Assembly: GCF_022760965.1 (NCBI RefSeq)
Contig: NZ_JAKVIJ010000001.1
Coordinates: forward strand, 124,001 to 188,000
DNA from: Simplicispira sedimenti
GTDB taxonomy: Bacteria > Pseudomonadota > Gammaproteobacteria > Burkholderiales > Burkholderiaceae_C
Direction: 5' to 3'
DNA length: 64,000 nt
Under the pieces are notes generated by a model. That model did no database searches and was not told the origin of the DNA. It was given only the letters and a program-made list of their open reading frames with translations. Positions 37,710 through 46,119 of the stretch are shown here, piece by piece. Made by a program: the position numbers and the translations under genes. Every line of letters starts with the position of its first letter. The first letter of the stretch is position 1.

Positions 37710-38692
37710 GGTTGCACTCCGGTGCGCTGCGGGGCGGTGAAGCCCGGTTCGCCCGGGCCGGGCTGGCCCCGGCCTGGGCCGTAGAGGATGCCTTGGGGGT
37801 TCTCGCCCAGGCTGGAGGCGGCGCGGCCTGTCAGGCGCGCGGCGCGGGCGGTTTCGTCGGCGGCGCGCTCCATGCGCGGCAGGGTGGTGGTGCCAAAGCG
37901 CTCCACCGCCTGGGCCAGTGCCTGGGCGCCGCGCTCGGTCTGTTCCAGCGTACCGCCGGGGGCGTTGATGCGCTTGGCCGTCTGCCCGATTTCCGCGGCC
38001 ATGCCCGACACCTGCTCGCCCGCCTGGCGCATGGACTGCAGCGCGCCCGTGGCCTCGCGCGCCAGCGGTGGGAGGGCGGCCAGTGCCGGGTCCAGGCGCT
38101 GCTGCACGGTGGCATCGAGCCGCTGGCTCAGGGTGTGCACGCTGCCTGCGGCCTGGCCGGTGTTGGCCAGCAGCTCGCGCAGCAGGCGCTGGTTGTCGTC
38201 GGAGAGCACCTGGTTGATGCGCTCGGTGGCCTCCTGCACGCGGCTGAGGATGGCAGGGCCCTGGTCGAACAACTGGGTGAACGGCGAGGTGCGCAGCGGC
38301 AGGCGCGGCAGGCCGCTGGGGCCGGGAGCGATGGCAGGGTAAGGCTCGCCCGCGTCGTCCAGCAGCACGTAGGCCAGACCGGTCACGCCCTGGTAGCCCA
38401 GCACGGCAAAGGTGGTGGGGGTGATGGGGGCGTCCACGCTCACGGCGATGCGGATGAGCACGTTGCCGCTGGCCTGGCTGTCAAAGCCGATGTGCGTGAC
38501 GCGCCCCACGGACACGCCCTTGTAGCGCACGGCCGCCTGCGGCTGCAGGCCAGCGACGCCTTCGCCGCTGGAGAGTTCGTAGGACTGGTAGTTGCCCCGG
38601 TCGCGCGTGAGCCAGACGCCCAGGCCCACCACCAGCGCGGTGACGACCAGCACGAACAGGCCTGCGGCAAAGGCATGGGACTTGTTTTCCAT
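37706..38692 (-). CDS. MlaD/MCE-domain protein
   Basis: 328 aa. One N-terminal membrane helix (about 7-27), an MCE domain starting at about 38 (GVAGLQPQAAVRYKGVSVGR), and a long helical C-terminal part that probably forms a tunnel or coiled coil. MCE proteins make hexameric rings that pass lipids between inner and outer membranes. It is the substrate-binding part of the transporter encoded here. Confidence 0.93.
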   Translation of the reverse strand: MENKSHAFAAGLFVLVVTALVVGLGVWLTRDRGNYQSYELSSGEGVAGLQPQAAVRYKGVSVGRVTHIGFDSQASGNVLIRIAVSVDAPITPTTFAVLGYQGVTGLAYVLLDDAGEPYPAIAPGPSGLPRLPLRTSPFTQLFDQGPAILSRVQEATERINQVLSDDNQRLLRELLANTGQAAGSVHTLSQRLDATVQQRLDPALAALPPLAREATGALQSMRQAGEQVSGMAAEIGQTAKRINAPGGTLEQTERGAQALAQAVERFGTTTLPRMERAADETARAARLTGRAASSLGENPQGILYGPGRGQPGPGEPGFTAPQRTGVQP

Positions 38693-39507
38693 CAGCGGTC
38701 CTTGGCAATGGCGGGCGGAGCCATGGCGCGCAAGCCGCGCTCGCCCTGAAAGAATTGGCGGATGAAGGGGTGCTCGAATTGCACCACTTTTTGCGGTGTG
38801 TCGGTCACGATGACGCGCTTGTCGGCCAGCACGGCCACGCGCGTGGCCAGGGAGAACAAGGTGTCCAGATCGTGCGTGACCATCACCATGGTCAGGCCCA
38901 GCTCGGCATGCAGCTCGCGCACCAGGGCACAGAACTCGTCGGCGCCGTTGGGGTCCAGGCCTGCGGTGGGCTCGTCCAGCAGCAACAGCGGCGGGTCCAT
39001 GATGAGCGCACGCGCCAGCGCCACGCGCTTGATCATGCCGCCCGACAGGTCTGCGGGCATGCGCGTGGCGTGCTCGGGCTTGAGGCCCACCATCTGCAGC
39101 TTGACGATAGCGGCGTCGCGCACCACATCCGGCGGCAGCGTGCCCAGTTCGTTGAGGGCAAAGGCCACGTTCTCCAGCACGTTGAAGGCCGAATACAGCG
39201 CACCGTGCTGGAACAGCATGCCCACGCGGCTGGCGGCGCCATCACCGCCCATGTCCTCGGCCGGGCGGCCCAGCACAGTGACGCTGCCGCGCGCGGGGTG
39301 CAGCAGGCCCAGCATCTGGCGCAGCAGCACGGTCTTGCCGGTGCCCGATCCGCCCACCAGCGCCAGCATCTCGCCCTGGCGCACGCTCAGGTCCAGATCC
39401 TGGTGCACGGCAAAGGCCTCGGACCCCTTGCCAAACACCGACCACAGCCCCTGGATGCGGACGACTTCCGGCGACGGCTCTGGTGGGGAGGCGCTCTGGT
39501 CTGCCAT
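38692..39507 (-). CDS. ABC transporter ATP-binding protein, MlaF-like
   Basis: 271 aa. Walker A GGSGTGKTVLL, signature LSGGMIKRVALARAL and Walker B LLLLDEPTAGLD. The LSGGM signature and the long C-terminus are usual in MlaF-type ATPases. It lies between the permease (3 bases after its stop) and the MCE gene (1-base overlap). Confidence 0.94.
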   Translation of the reverse strand: MADQSASPPEPSPEVVRIQGLWSVFGKGSEAFAVHQDLDLSVRQGEMLALVGGSGTGKTVLLRQMLGLLHPARGSVTVLGRPAEDMGGDGAASRVGMLFQHGALYSAFNVLENVAFALNELGTLPPDVVRDAAIVKLQMVGLKPEHATRMPADLSGGMIKRVALARALIMDPPLLLLDEPTAGLDPNGADEFCALVRELHAELGLTMVMVTHDLDTLFSLATRVAVLADKRVIVTDTPQKVVQFEHPFIRQFFQGERGLRAMAPPAIAKDR

Positions 39508-39510
39508 GGC

Positions 39511-40641
39511 TTAGAACCCCACGTTTTTGAAGACGACGGCAAACAGCGCGTCCACGATGATGACCACGGTGATCGACGTGACCACCGAGGCCGTCGTGCC
39601 CTCACCCAGGCTTTGGGTGTTGGGCTTGACGCGCAGACCCCAATGGCAGCCGATCAGCGCGATCAACGTGCCGAACACCACCGACTTGGACAGTGCCAGC
39701 GTGAGGTTGCCAAAGCCCACCGCCGCAGGCATGGCATGGTAGAAGTACGCAGGCGATATGCCCAGCGACAGGTCGGCCGCCAGCATGCCGCCCGCCAGGG
39801 CGCACAGCGTGGTCCAGACGCTCACCAGCGGCATGGCCAGCGCCAGGGCCAGCGCGCGCGGCAGCACCAGGCGAAAGCCGTGCGGGATGCCCATCACGCG
39901 CATGGCGTCCAGCTCCTCGTTCACGCGCATCACACCGATCTGCGCGGTAATGGCCGAACCCGAGCGCCCTGCCACCAGGATGGCCGCCAACAGCGGCCCC
40001 AACTCGCGGATCAGCGACACGCCCAGGATGTTGACGATGAAGGTCTCGGCCCCGAACTGACGCAGTTGCAGCGAGGTGAGGTAGGCCAGCACCACCCCGA
40101 TGAGAAAGCCCACCAGGGCCGTGATCGGCAGTGCCGTGGCCCCCATGCGGTAGAGGTGGCCCGACACGTCGCGCCAGGGCGCGCGGCGCGGCGCACGCAG
40201 CAGGCGGCCGGTGTCCAGCAGCATCTGGCCCACCATTTGCAACAGGTGGCGTGCGTGGTCCACGCCATGCAGCACCAGCACGCCCAGATGGTCCACCTGG
40301 TCGGCCAGGCGCCAGGGCTGCGGTGCGGGCGCGGGGACGGTGTAGCGCGCCACGCGCTCCAGCATGTCGCGCTGCGCGTCGCTGAGCCACAGCCGTGCAG
40401 GCCAGGCGCGGCCCCAGTGGTTCCACAGCACCTGGGCACCCACATGGTCCAGCCATAGCATGCCCCGCAGGTCCCAGCCCAGCGCGGGCTGGTGCGGTAC
40501 CTTTGCCAGTTGTTCGGCCAAAGGGAGCCACAGCACCCGCTGGCCCAACTCCGCCGCACCCCAGCGGCCATGCAGCAGCGCGCACGGCCCTTCGGGCGTG
40601 TCGGAGCAGGCAATGCGCGGTTGCGGATCGGTCATGGCCAT
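39511..40641 (-). CDS. MlaE-like ABC permease with N-terminal STAS-like domain
   Basis: 376 aa. The first 110 residues look like a STAS domain (RGMLWLDHVGAQVLWNHWG), corresponding to a fused MlaB; the rest is the MlaE permease with several membrane helices and the conserved FIVNILGVSLIRELGPLLAA. Such fusions occur in other bacteria. Start ATG 40641 or 40635; no clear ribosome site decides. First gene of the MCE operon, divergent from the GMC oxidoreductase. Confidence 0.9.
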   Translation of the reverse strand: MAMTDPQPRIACSDTPEGPCALLHGRWGAAELGQRVLWLPLAEQLAKVPHQPALGWDLRGMLWLDHVGAQVLWNHWGRAWPARLWLSDAQRDMLERVARYTVPAPAPQPWRLADQVDHLGVLVLHGVDHARHLLQMVGQMLLDTGRLLRAPRRAPWRDVSGHLYRMGATALPITALVGFLIGVVLAYLTSLQLRQFGAETFIVNILGVSLIRELGPLLAAILVAGRSGSAITAQIGVMRVNEELDAMRVMGIPHGFRLVLPRALALALAMPLVSVWTTLCALAGGMLAADLSLGISPAYFYHAMPAAVGFGNLTLALSKSVVFGTLIALIGCHWGLRVKPNTQSLGEGTTASVVTSITVVIIVDALFAVVFKNVGF

Positions 40642-40769
40642 GGGGCGACGGACAGTGCGAACACAAAGCGCACATGGTAGCGGCTGGCAGTGGCACAGGC
40701 GCCACACTGTCGCCTATGGGGCGACGCGGGCAGCAGGGGTATGATGAAAACTGGCCACTCAGGCCCTGA

Positions 40770-40810
40770 GAACAAGCGCCGATAGCTATTATTTTTATAG
40801 CATTTACCCT
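40770..40810. repeat. REP-like repeat
   Basis: AACAAGCGCCGATAGCTATT followed by ATTTTTATAGCATTTA, in the 205-base divergent region between the MlaE-like and GMC genes. It is a half-copy without the full palindrome. Confidence 0.75.
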
Positions 40811-40846
40811 GTCCTGCAAACCCGCCTCTTGCCCTACCATGCTGCC

Positions 40847-42520
40847 ATGAGCGACGCAACCTACGACTACATCATCATCGGCGGCGGCACGGCCGGCGCC
40901 CTGCTGTGCAACCGCCTGAGCGCCGACGCCCGCCACCGCGTGCTGCTGCTGGAGGCCGGCCCCCGGGACGACTACCACTGGATCCACATCCCCGTGGGCT
41001 ACCTCTACTGCATCGGCAACCCGCGCACCGACTGGCTCTACCAGACCGAGCCCGACGCGGGCCTCAACGGCAGGCGCCTGCGCTACCCCCGGGGCAAGAC
41101 GCTGGGGGGCTGCAGCAGCATCAACGGCATGATCTACATGCGCGGCCAGGCGCGCGACTACGACCAATGGGCCCAGATCACTGGCGACGACACCTGGCGC
41201 TGGGACCAGGTGCTGCCCGCGTTCCGCCGCCATGAAGACCACTGGCGGCTGGACCAGCCCGGCGATGTGAACGAAAACTTCAAGCGCCTGCACGGCAACA
41301 AGGCCACCGGCAGCACGGGCGAATGGCGTGTGGAAAAGCAGCGCCTGCGCTGGGACGTGCTGGACGCCTTTGCCCACGCGGCGCAGCAGGCCGGCATTCC
41401 AGCCACCGACGACTTCAACAGCGGCAACAACGAAGGCGTGGGCTATTTCGAGGTCAACCAGAAGAAGGGCTGGCGCTGGAACACAGCCAAGGCCTTTTTG
41501 CGCCCCACCTGCTACGGGCGCGACAACTTCGAGATGTGGACCGGCGCGCAGGCCGCCAAGCTGCTGGTCGAGCGCCAGCCCCATGGTCCGCTGCGCTGCA
41601 CCGGCGTGCAGGTGTGGACAGGCAAGTCCATGGTCACCGTGCGCGCCACGCGCGAGGTGCTGCTGTGCGCGGGCGCAGTCAACTCACCCCAGTTGCTGCA
41701 GCTCTCGGGCATCGGCCCGGGCGAGCTGCTGCGCCAGCACGGCATCGACGTGCTGCACGATCTGCCCGGTGTGGGCGCCAACCTGCAGGACCACCTGCAG
41801 ATCCGCTCGGTGTACAAGGTGCAGAACGTCAAGACGCTCAACACCCTGGCCAGCTCGCTGGTCGGCAAGGCCAAGATCGGGTTGGAGTACGCGCTCAACC
41901 GCAGCGGCCCCATGAGCATGGCGCCCTCGCAGTTGGGCGCCTTCACGCGCAGCAGCCCCGACCAGCCCTGGCCCAACATCGAATACCACGTGCAGCCGCT
42001 CTCGCTCGACGCCTTTGGCGAGCCGCTGCACGGCTTCCCCGCGTTCACCGCCAGCGTGTGCAACCTCAACCCCACCAGCCGGGGCACGGTGCAGATCCAG
42101 AGCGCCGACTTCCACCAGCCTCCGGCCATCGCTCCCAACTACCTCAGCACCCCCGAAGACCGCCAGGTGGCGGCCGACAGCCTGCGCGTGACCCGGCGCA
42201 TCGTTGCACAGCCCGCCATGGCACGCTACCAGCCCGAGGAGTTCAAGCCTGGTGTGCAGTACCAAAGCGATGAGGAGCTCGCGCGTCTGGCGGGCGACAT
42301 TGCCACCACCATCTTCCACCCCGTGGGCACCACGCGCATGGGCCGCGCCGATGACCCCCTGGCCGTGCTCGACCCACGCCTGCGCGTGCGCGGCATCGAG
42401 GCACTGCGCGTGGTCGATGCCGGCGCCATGCCCTTGATCACCAGCGGCAACACCAACTCCCCCACGCTGATGCTGGCCGAGAAGGCCGCCCAATGGATTC
42501 TGGAGGACCACGCACCATAG
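40847..42520 (+). CDS. GMC-family oxidoreductase (choline dehydrogenase-like)
   Basis: 557 aa flavoprotein. The dinucleotide-binding motif is IIIGGGTAGALLCNRLS, with GMC signature 1 in RYPRGKTLGGCSSINGMIYM and signature 2 around GAVNSPQLLQLSGIGP. The catalytic His is in FHPVGTTRMG and the Asn in SGNTNSPTLM. Related enzymes oxidise choline or other alcohols; the substrate cannot be fixed. No betaine genes are nearby. Confidence 0.92.
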   Translation: MSDATYDYIIIGGGTAGALLCNRLSADARHRVLLLEAGPRDDYHWIHIPVGYLYCIGNPRTDWLYQTEPDAGLNGRRLRYPRGKTLGGCSSINGMIYMRGQARDYDQWAQITGDDTWRWDQVLPAFRRHEDHWRLDQPGDVNENFKRLHGNKATGSTGEWRVEKQRLRWDVLDAFAHAAQQAGIPATDDFNSGNNEGVGYFEVNQKKGWRWNTAKAFLRPTCYGRDNFEMWTGAQAAKLLVERQPHGPLRCTGVQVWTGKSMVTVRATREVLLCAGAVNSPQLLQLSGIGPGELLRQHGIDVLHDLPGVGANLQDHLQIRSVYKVQNVKTLNTLASSLVGKAKIGLEYALNRSGPMSMAPSQLGAFTRSSPDQPWPNIEYHVQPLSLDAFGEPLHGFPAFTASVCNLNPTSRGTVQIQSADFHQPPAIAPNYLSTPEDRQVAADSLRVTRRIVAQPAMARYQPEEFKPGVQYQSDEELARLAGDIATTIFHPVGTTRMGRADDPLAVLDPRLRVRGIEALRVVDAGAMPLITSGNTNSPTLMLAEKAAQWILEDHAP

Positions 42521-42700
42521 CCAAACTCTATGGAGCCAGACCGGGAAATCCCCTATGGGCCGCGGGCGACTGGGCCTTTACATTAGCACCACTCGAACGC
42601 GCACCCAGTGCGCTGGACGGGGGGCCGGGGAGACAAACCGCCACCACCACAACCACAAGCCTTTTTCAAGCACCCGGTGAGGTGCCATCTTCTTTCCAAC
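42521..42700. other. non-coding region between GMC oxidoreductase and terminator
   Basis: No gene is seen in these 180 bases. They contain a TTTACATT stretch resembling a -10 element and CACCCGGTGAGGTGCC. A clear terminator follows at 42701, so either the GMC mRNA has a long 3' UTR or a small RNA is made here; I cannot tell which. Confidence 0.3.
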
Positions 42701-42726
42701 CGCCAGCCCTGCTGGCGTTTTTTTTT
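42701..42726 (+). terminator. Rho-independent terminator
   Basis: CGCCAG-CCCTG-CTGGCG followed by nine T. It lies 180 bases after the GMC stop and 44 before the TauE-type gene, which must therefore have a promoter very close to its ATG or depend on read-through. Confidence 0.9.
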
Positions 42727-42769
42727 GCCTGCTGCACGCGCCGCAGCACGCGATGCGACAATCGCGCCG

Positions 42770-43528
42770 ATGGAATGGATACTGGTTTCGCTGGCCTCCC
42801 TGCTTGCCGGCTTTGTCGATGCGATCGTGGGAGGCGGCGGCCTGATCTTGCTGCCCGCGCTGTTTGCCACCTTTCCCAGCGCACCCCCCGCCACGCTGCT
42901 GGGCACCAACAAGAGCGCCTCGGTGTGGGGCACCACCATGGCCACCTGGCAGTACAGCCGCCGCGTGCAGATGCGCTGGCGCGCCATGCTGCCCGCCACC
43001 GCTGCAGGCTTTGCCGGTGCCTTTGCCGGTGCCTGGGCCGTCACCGTGGTGTCGCCCGACTTCCTGCGCAAGTTGCTGCCCCTGGTGCTGCTGGCCGTGC
43101 TGCTCTACACCCTGGCCAAAAAGGATCTGGGGCGCCACCACACCCCCCACCTGACGGAGCGCGCCGAAGCCGCCGCCGCCTGCGCCATCGGCCTGAGCGT
43201 GGGGTTCTACGACGGCTTCTTCGGTCCCGGCACGGGCAGCTTCTTCGTGTTCCTGTTCGTGCGCCTGCTGGGTTACGACTTTCTCAACGCCTCGGCCTCG
43301 GCCAAGCTGCTGAACGTCTCGACCAACATCGCCGCACTCATCCTGTTTACCGCCAAGGGCCATGTGTGGTGGCACTTTGCGTTGCCGCTGGCTGTGGCCA
43401 ACGTGGTGGGCAGCCTGCTGGGCACACACATGGCCCTCAAGCACGGCGCGGGGTTTGTGCGCTGGATCTTCATCGTGGTGGTCAGTGCACTCATCCTCAA
43501 GACCGGGTACGACGGCTTCTTGCGCTGA
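42770..43528 (+). CDS. TauE/SafE-family sulfite/anion permease
   Basis: 252 aa with about seven or eight hydrophobic segments. ATG 42770 is chosen because the frame upstream runs through the terminator. DAIVGGGGLILLP and the later SVGFYDGFFGPGTGSFFV are the twin conserved motifs of TauE/SafE (DUF81) proteins, which export sulfur-containing organic anions. No sulfonate genes lie nearby. Confidence 0.92.
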   Translation: MEWILVSLASLLAGFVDAIVGGGGLILLPALFATFPSAPPATLLGTNKSASVWGTTMATWQYSRRVQMRWRAMLPATAAGFAGAFAGAWAVTVVSPDFLRKLLPLVLLAVLLYTLAKKDLGRHHTPHLTERAEAAAACAIGLSVGFYDGFFGPGTGSFFVFLFVRLLGYDFLNASASAKLLNVSTNIAALILFTAKGHVWWHFALPLAVANVVGSLLGTHMALKHGAGFVRWIFIVVVSALILKTGYDGFLR

Positions 43529-43607
43529 TCTTTCGCCGCCCTAAACCTCTCGTTCAGACTCGGCCATTGGGGTTCTCCATGATGGCGGGGCGCAAAAGGG
43601 CGGCCCC

Positions 43608-43613
43608 TATAAT
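43608..43613 (+). promoter_or_regulatory. -10 element of the amino-acid ABC operon
   Basis: Perfect TATAAT 121 bases upstream of the substrate-binding-protein ATG. No good -35 is seen at 17 bases, so the promoter may need an activator. Confidence 0.5.
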
Positions 43614-43619
43614 TGCAAC

Positions 43620-43733
43620 AGTTTGATGACACCGTGGCCCGACATCCCTCGGGCCACGCCGTTTTCCCTGGCTCCGGCCCCGCTATCCGCAGGCCGGATT
43701 TTTTTGTACCTGAACACCCCGACAGGACATACG
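43620..43733 (+). ncRNA. structured 5' leader, attenuator-like
   Basis: Starting about 7 bases after TATAAT, the leader holds hairpin 1 with perfect 9-bp arms GTGGCCCGA (43634-43642) and TCGGGCCAC (43649-43657). Then comes a terminator-like hairpin CCGGCC (43674-43679)/GGCCGG (43692-43697) with seven T. GGGCC of hairpin 1 can also pair with GGCCC of the second stem, giving a possible antiterminator. It belongs to no riboswitch class I recognise. Confidence 0.5.
43674..43705 (+). terminator. terminator hairpin within the leader
   Basis: CCGGCC and GGCCGG arms with a 12-base loop, then ATTTTTTT. Placed 29 bases before the substrate-binding-protein ATG and after the promoter, so it would cut transcription of the operon unless bypassed. 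Confidence 0.65.
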
Positions 43734-44495
43734 ATGAAGTTTCTCAAGTTTGTCGCTTCCGCCGTGGCGCTGTGCGCCGTATTCGGCGCCCAGGCCCGCA
43801 CCTTTGACGAGGTCAAGAAAGACGGCAAGATCCTGATTGCCACCGAAGGCCAGTTCGCTCCCTTCAACTTCTTCAACGGCACGACGCTCACCGGTTTCGA
43901 GGTCGAACTGGCCGAGTTGGTGGCCAAGAAGATGGGCGTGACCGTGCAATGGAAGACGCTGGGCTTTGACGCCCTGCTCACCGGCCTGCGCCAGGACCGC
44001 TGGGATCTGGTGATTGCCTCGCACGGCATCACCGAGGAGCGCGCCAAGGCCGTGACCTTCACCGAACCGCACTACTGCTCGGGCGGCATGATCATCGCCA
44101 TGGACCCGGCCATCAAGAACGCCAAGGACCTGGCAGGCAAGGTGGTGGCAGTGCAGACCGGCACCAGCTACCTGGAAAACGTCCAGAAAGTCTCCGCCAT
44201 CAAGGAGATGAAGAACTTCCCCACCGACGTGGACGCCCGCAGCGCCCTGGCTTCGCGCCGCGTGGACGCCTGGGTCACGGACCGCTTCGTCGCCAAGGCC
44301 GTGGCCGAGAAGAACCCCGGCGCGGGCTTCAAGCTGGGCGACATGCTGTTCATCGAGCGCATCGCCGCCGCCGTGGCCAAGGGCAACCAGTCGCTCGCAC
44401 AGGGCTGGTCCAAGGCACTGGCCGAAACCATGGCCGACGGCAGCTACGCGCAGCTGTCCAAGAAATACTTCAACGAAGACGTGCGCTGCCAGTAA
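43734..44495 (+). CDS. amino-acid ABC transporter substrate-binding protein
   Basis: 253 aa, periplasmic (signal peptide to about residue 22, ending AQA). SBP_bac_3 family: KILIATEGQFAPFNF near the mature start and FDALLTGLRQDRWDLV are typical of polar-amino-acid binders. ATG 43734 follows an AGGACA sequence. First gene of a three-gene importer followed by a porin. Confidence 0.93.
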   Translation: MKFLKFVASAVALCAVFGAQARTFDEVKKDGKILIATEGQFAPFNFFNGTTLTGFEVELAELVAKKMGVTVQWKTLGFDALLTGLRQDRWDLVIASHGITEERAKAVTFTEPHYCSGGMIIAMDPAIKNAKDLAGKVVAVQTGTSYLENVQKVSAIKEMKNFPTDVDARSALASRRVDAWVTDRFVAKAVAEKNPGAGFKLGDMLFIERIAAAVAKGNQSLAQGWSKALAETMADGSYAQLSKKYFNEDVRCQ

Positions 44496-44536
44496 GCACG
44501 CGGGCGCTCCTCGCGCCCTCACCGGTCTGATCTTTC

Positions 44537-45319
44537 ATGCTTACTGCCCTTTGGCCCAGCCACTGGAGCCGCCAGCAACGCAGCAATGCGACGCTGGTGA
44601 GCGCCGTGGCCTTGATGGTGCTTGCCCTGATTCTGCTGGGCAAGGTGCTGTCCTTCCTTCCTGAACCCATTGGCCCGAATGCGCAGGCCTTCTCCGACGG
44701 CGCCCGCACCACGCTGTGGCTGACACTGATCAGCGGCAGCATCGGTTTGGTGCTGGGCACGGCGGCGGCGCTGGCGCGCACGGCCCGCTGGGCCGCGCTG
44801 CGCTATGTGGCCAGCTTCTACATCTGGGTCATCCGCGGCACGCCGCTGCTGGTGCAGATTCTTTTCGTTTACTTTGCACTCCCGGTGCTGGTCCCAGGCC
44901 TGAACCTGCCGGACTTTGCCGCCGCCGTGCTGGCGCTGTCGCTCAACGTGGGCGCCTACAACGCCGAAGCCATCCGTGCCGGCCTGCTGGCCGTGCCACG
45001 TGGCCAGACCGAGGCGGCTCGCGCCCTGGGCCTGGGGCGCATGCATGTGTTCTTCGACGTGGTGTTTCCGCAGGCCTTCAAGATTGCCCTGCCACCGCTG
45101 GTGAGCAACTTTGTGGCACTGCTCAAGGATTCGTCCCTGGCCTATGCCATCGGCGTGGTGGAGTTGACCAACGTGGGCAACCGCATCCAGTCGGCTACCT
45201 TCCAGCCCATTGCCACGCTGACCACGGTGGCTGTCACCTACCTGCTGTTGACCACGCTGGTCACGCAGATTTCCAACGCCATCGAGTACCGCTTCGATGT
45301 GGAAGGGCGCGCACGATGA
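44537..45319 (+). CDS. amino-acid ABC transporter permease
   Basis: 260 aa HisM/GlnP-type permease with five or so membrane helices. The EAA-loop motif is EAARALGLGRMHVFFDVVFP, and the N-terminal part carries FIWVIRGTPLL-like sequence (YIWVIRGTPLLVQI). Only one permease gene is present, so it would work as a homodimer. Its stop overlaps the ATPase start (ATGA). Confidence 0.94.
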   Translation: MLTALWPSHWSRQQRSNATLVSAVALMVLALILLGKVLSFLPEPIGPNAQAFSDGARTTLWLTLISGSIGLVLGTAAALARTARWAALRYVASFYIWVIRGTPLLVQILFVYFALPVLVPGLNLPDFAAAVLALSLNVGAYNAEAIRAGLLAVPRGQTEAARALGLGRMHVFFDVVFPQAFKIALPPLVSNFVALLKDSSLAYAIGVVELTNVGNRIQSATFQPIATLTTVAVTYLLLTTLVTQISNAIEYRFDVEGRAR

Positions 45320-46065
45320 GCCGCCCCCAACCCACCCCCTACATCGTGGCAGAGCATGTGTGCAAGTCGTTCGGCACACACCAGGTGCTGCGCGACGTCT
45401 CCACGCACTTCAACACGGGTGAAGTCACGGTGATCATCGGCGCCTCGGGCTCAGGCAAGAGCACGCTGCTGCGCGCCATCAACCGGCTGGAGCCGCACGA
45501 CAGCGGCACCATTTCCATCGGTGGCGTGCCCGTGACCGACGACCCGCACACGCTGCAGCAGCAACGCTGCGAGGTGGGCATGGTGTTCCAGCAGTTCAAC
45601 CTGTTTGGCCACCTGAGCGTGCTGGACAACATCACGCTGGCGCCCCGGCGCATTCGGCGCACCCCACGGGCCCAGGCAAATGAGCAGGCCATGGTGCTGC
45701 TGCGCCGCGTGGGCCTGCACGAGCACGCGCACAAATACCCGTGGCAGCTCTCGGGCGGGCAGCAGCAGCGTGTGGCCATCGCCCGGGCGCTGGCCATGCA
45801 GCCCAAGGTGATGCTGTTCGACGAGCCGACCTCGGCGCTCGATCCCGAGATGGTGCAGGAAGTGCTGGACGTGATGCGCGAGCTGGCGCGCGGCGGCATG
45901 ACCATGATCGTGGTGACCCACGAAATGGGCTTTGCCCGTGAGGTGTCCGACCGCGTTCTGTTCTTCGACCAGGGCCGCATTGCGCACGATGCACCGCCCG
46001 CTTCGTTCTTCGACAACCCCGGCAATGACCGCATCCGTGCCTTCATCGGCCGCATGGGCGCCTGA
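45316..46065 (+). CDS. amino-acid ABC transporter ATP-binding protein
   Basis: 249 aa, GlnQ/HisP type. Walker A GASGSGKSTLLRAI, Q-loop FQQFNLFGH, signature LSGGQQQRVAIARAL, Walker B VMLFDEPTSALDPE and switch His in VTHEMGFA. Coupled by 4-bp overlap to the permease. A porin follows after 54 bases. Confidence 0.96.
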   Translation: MSRPQPTPYIVAEHVCKSFGTHQVLRDVSTHFNTGEVTVIIGASGSGKSTLLRAINRLEPHDSGTISIGGVPVTDDPHTLQQQRCEVGMVFQQFNLFGHLSVLDNITLAPRRIRRTPRAQANEQAMVLLRRVGLHEHAHKYPWQLSGGQQQRVAIARALAMQPKVMLFDEPTSALDPEMVQEVLDVMRELARGGMTMIVVTHEMGFAREVSDRVLFFDQGRIAHDAPPASFFDNPGNDRIRAFIGRMGA

Positions 46066-46119
46066 GATCCAGAGCCCACCGTTCCTTCGCTACCTCCCAC
46101 ACAACCCAACGGAGTGACC

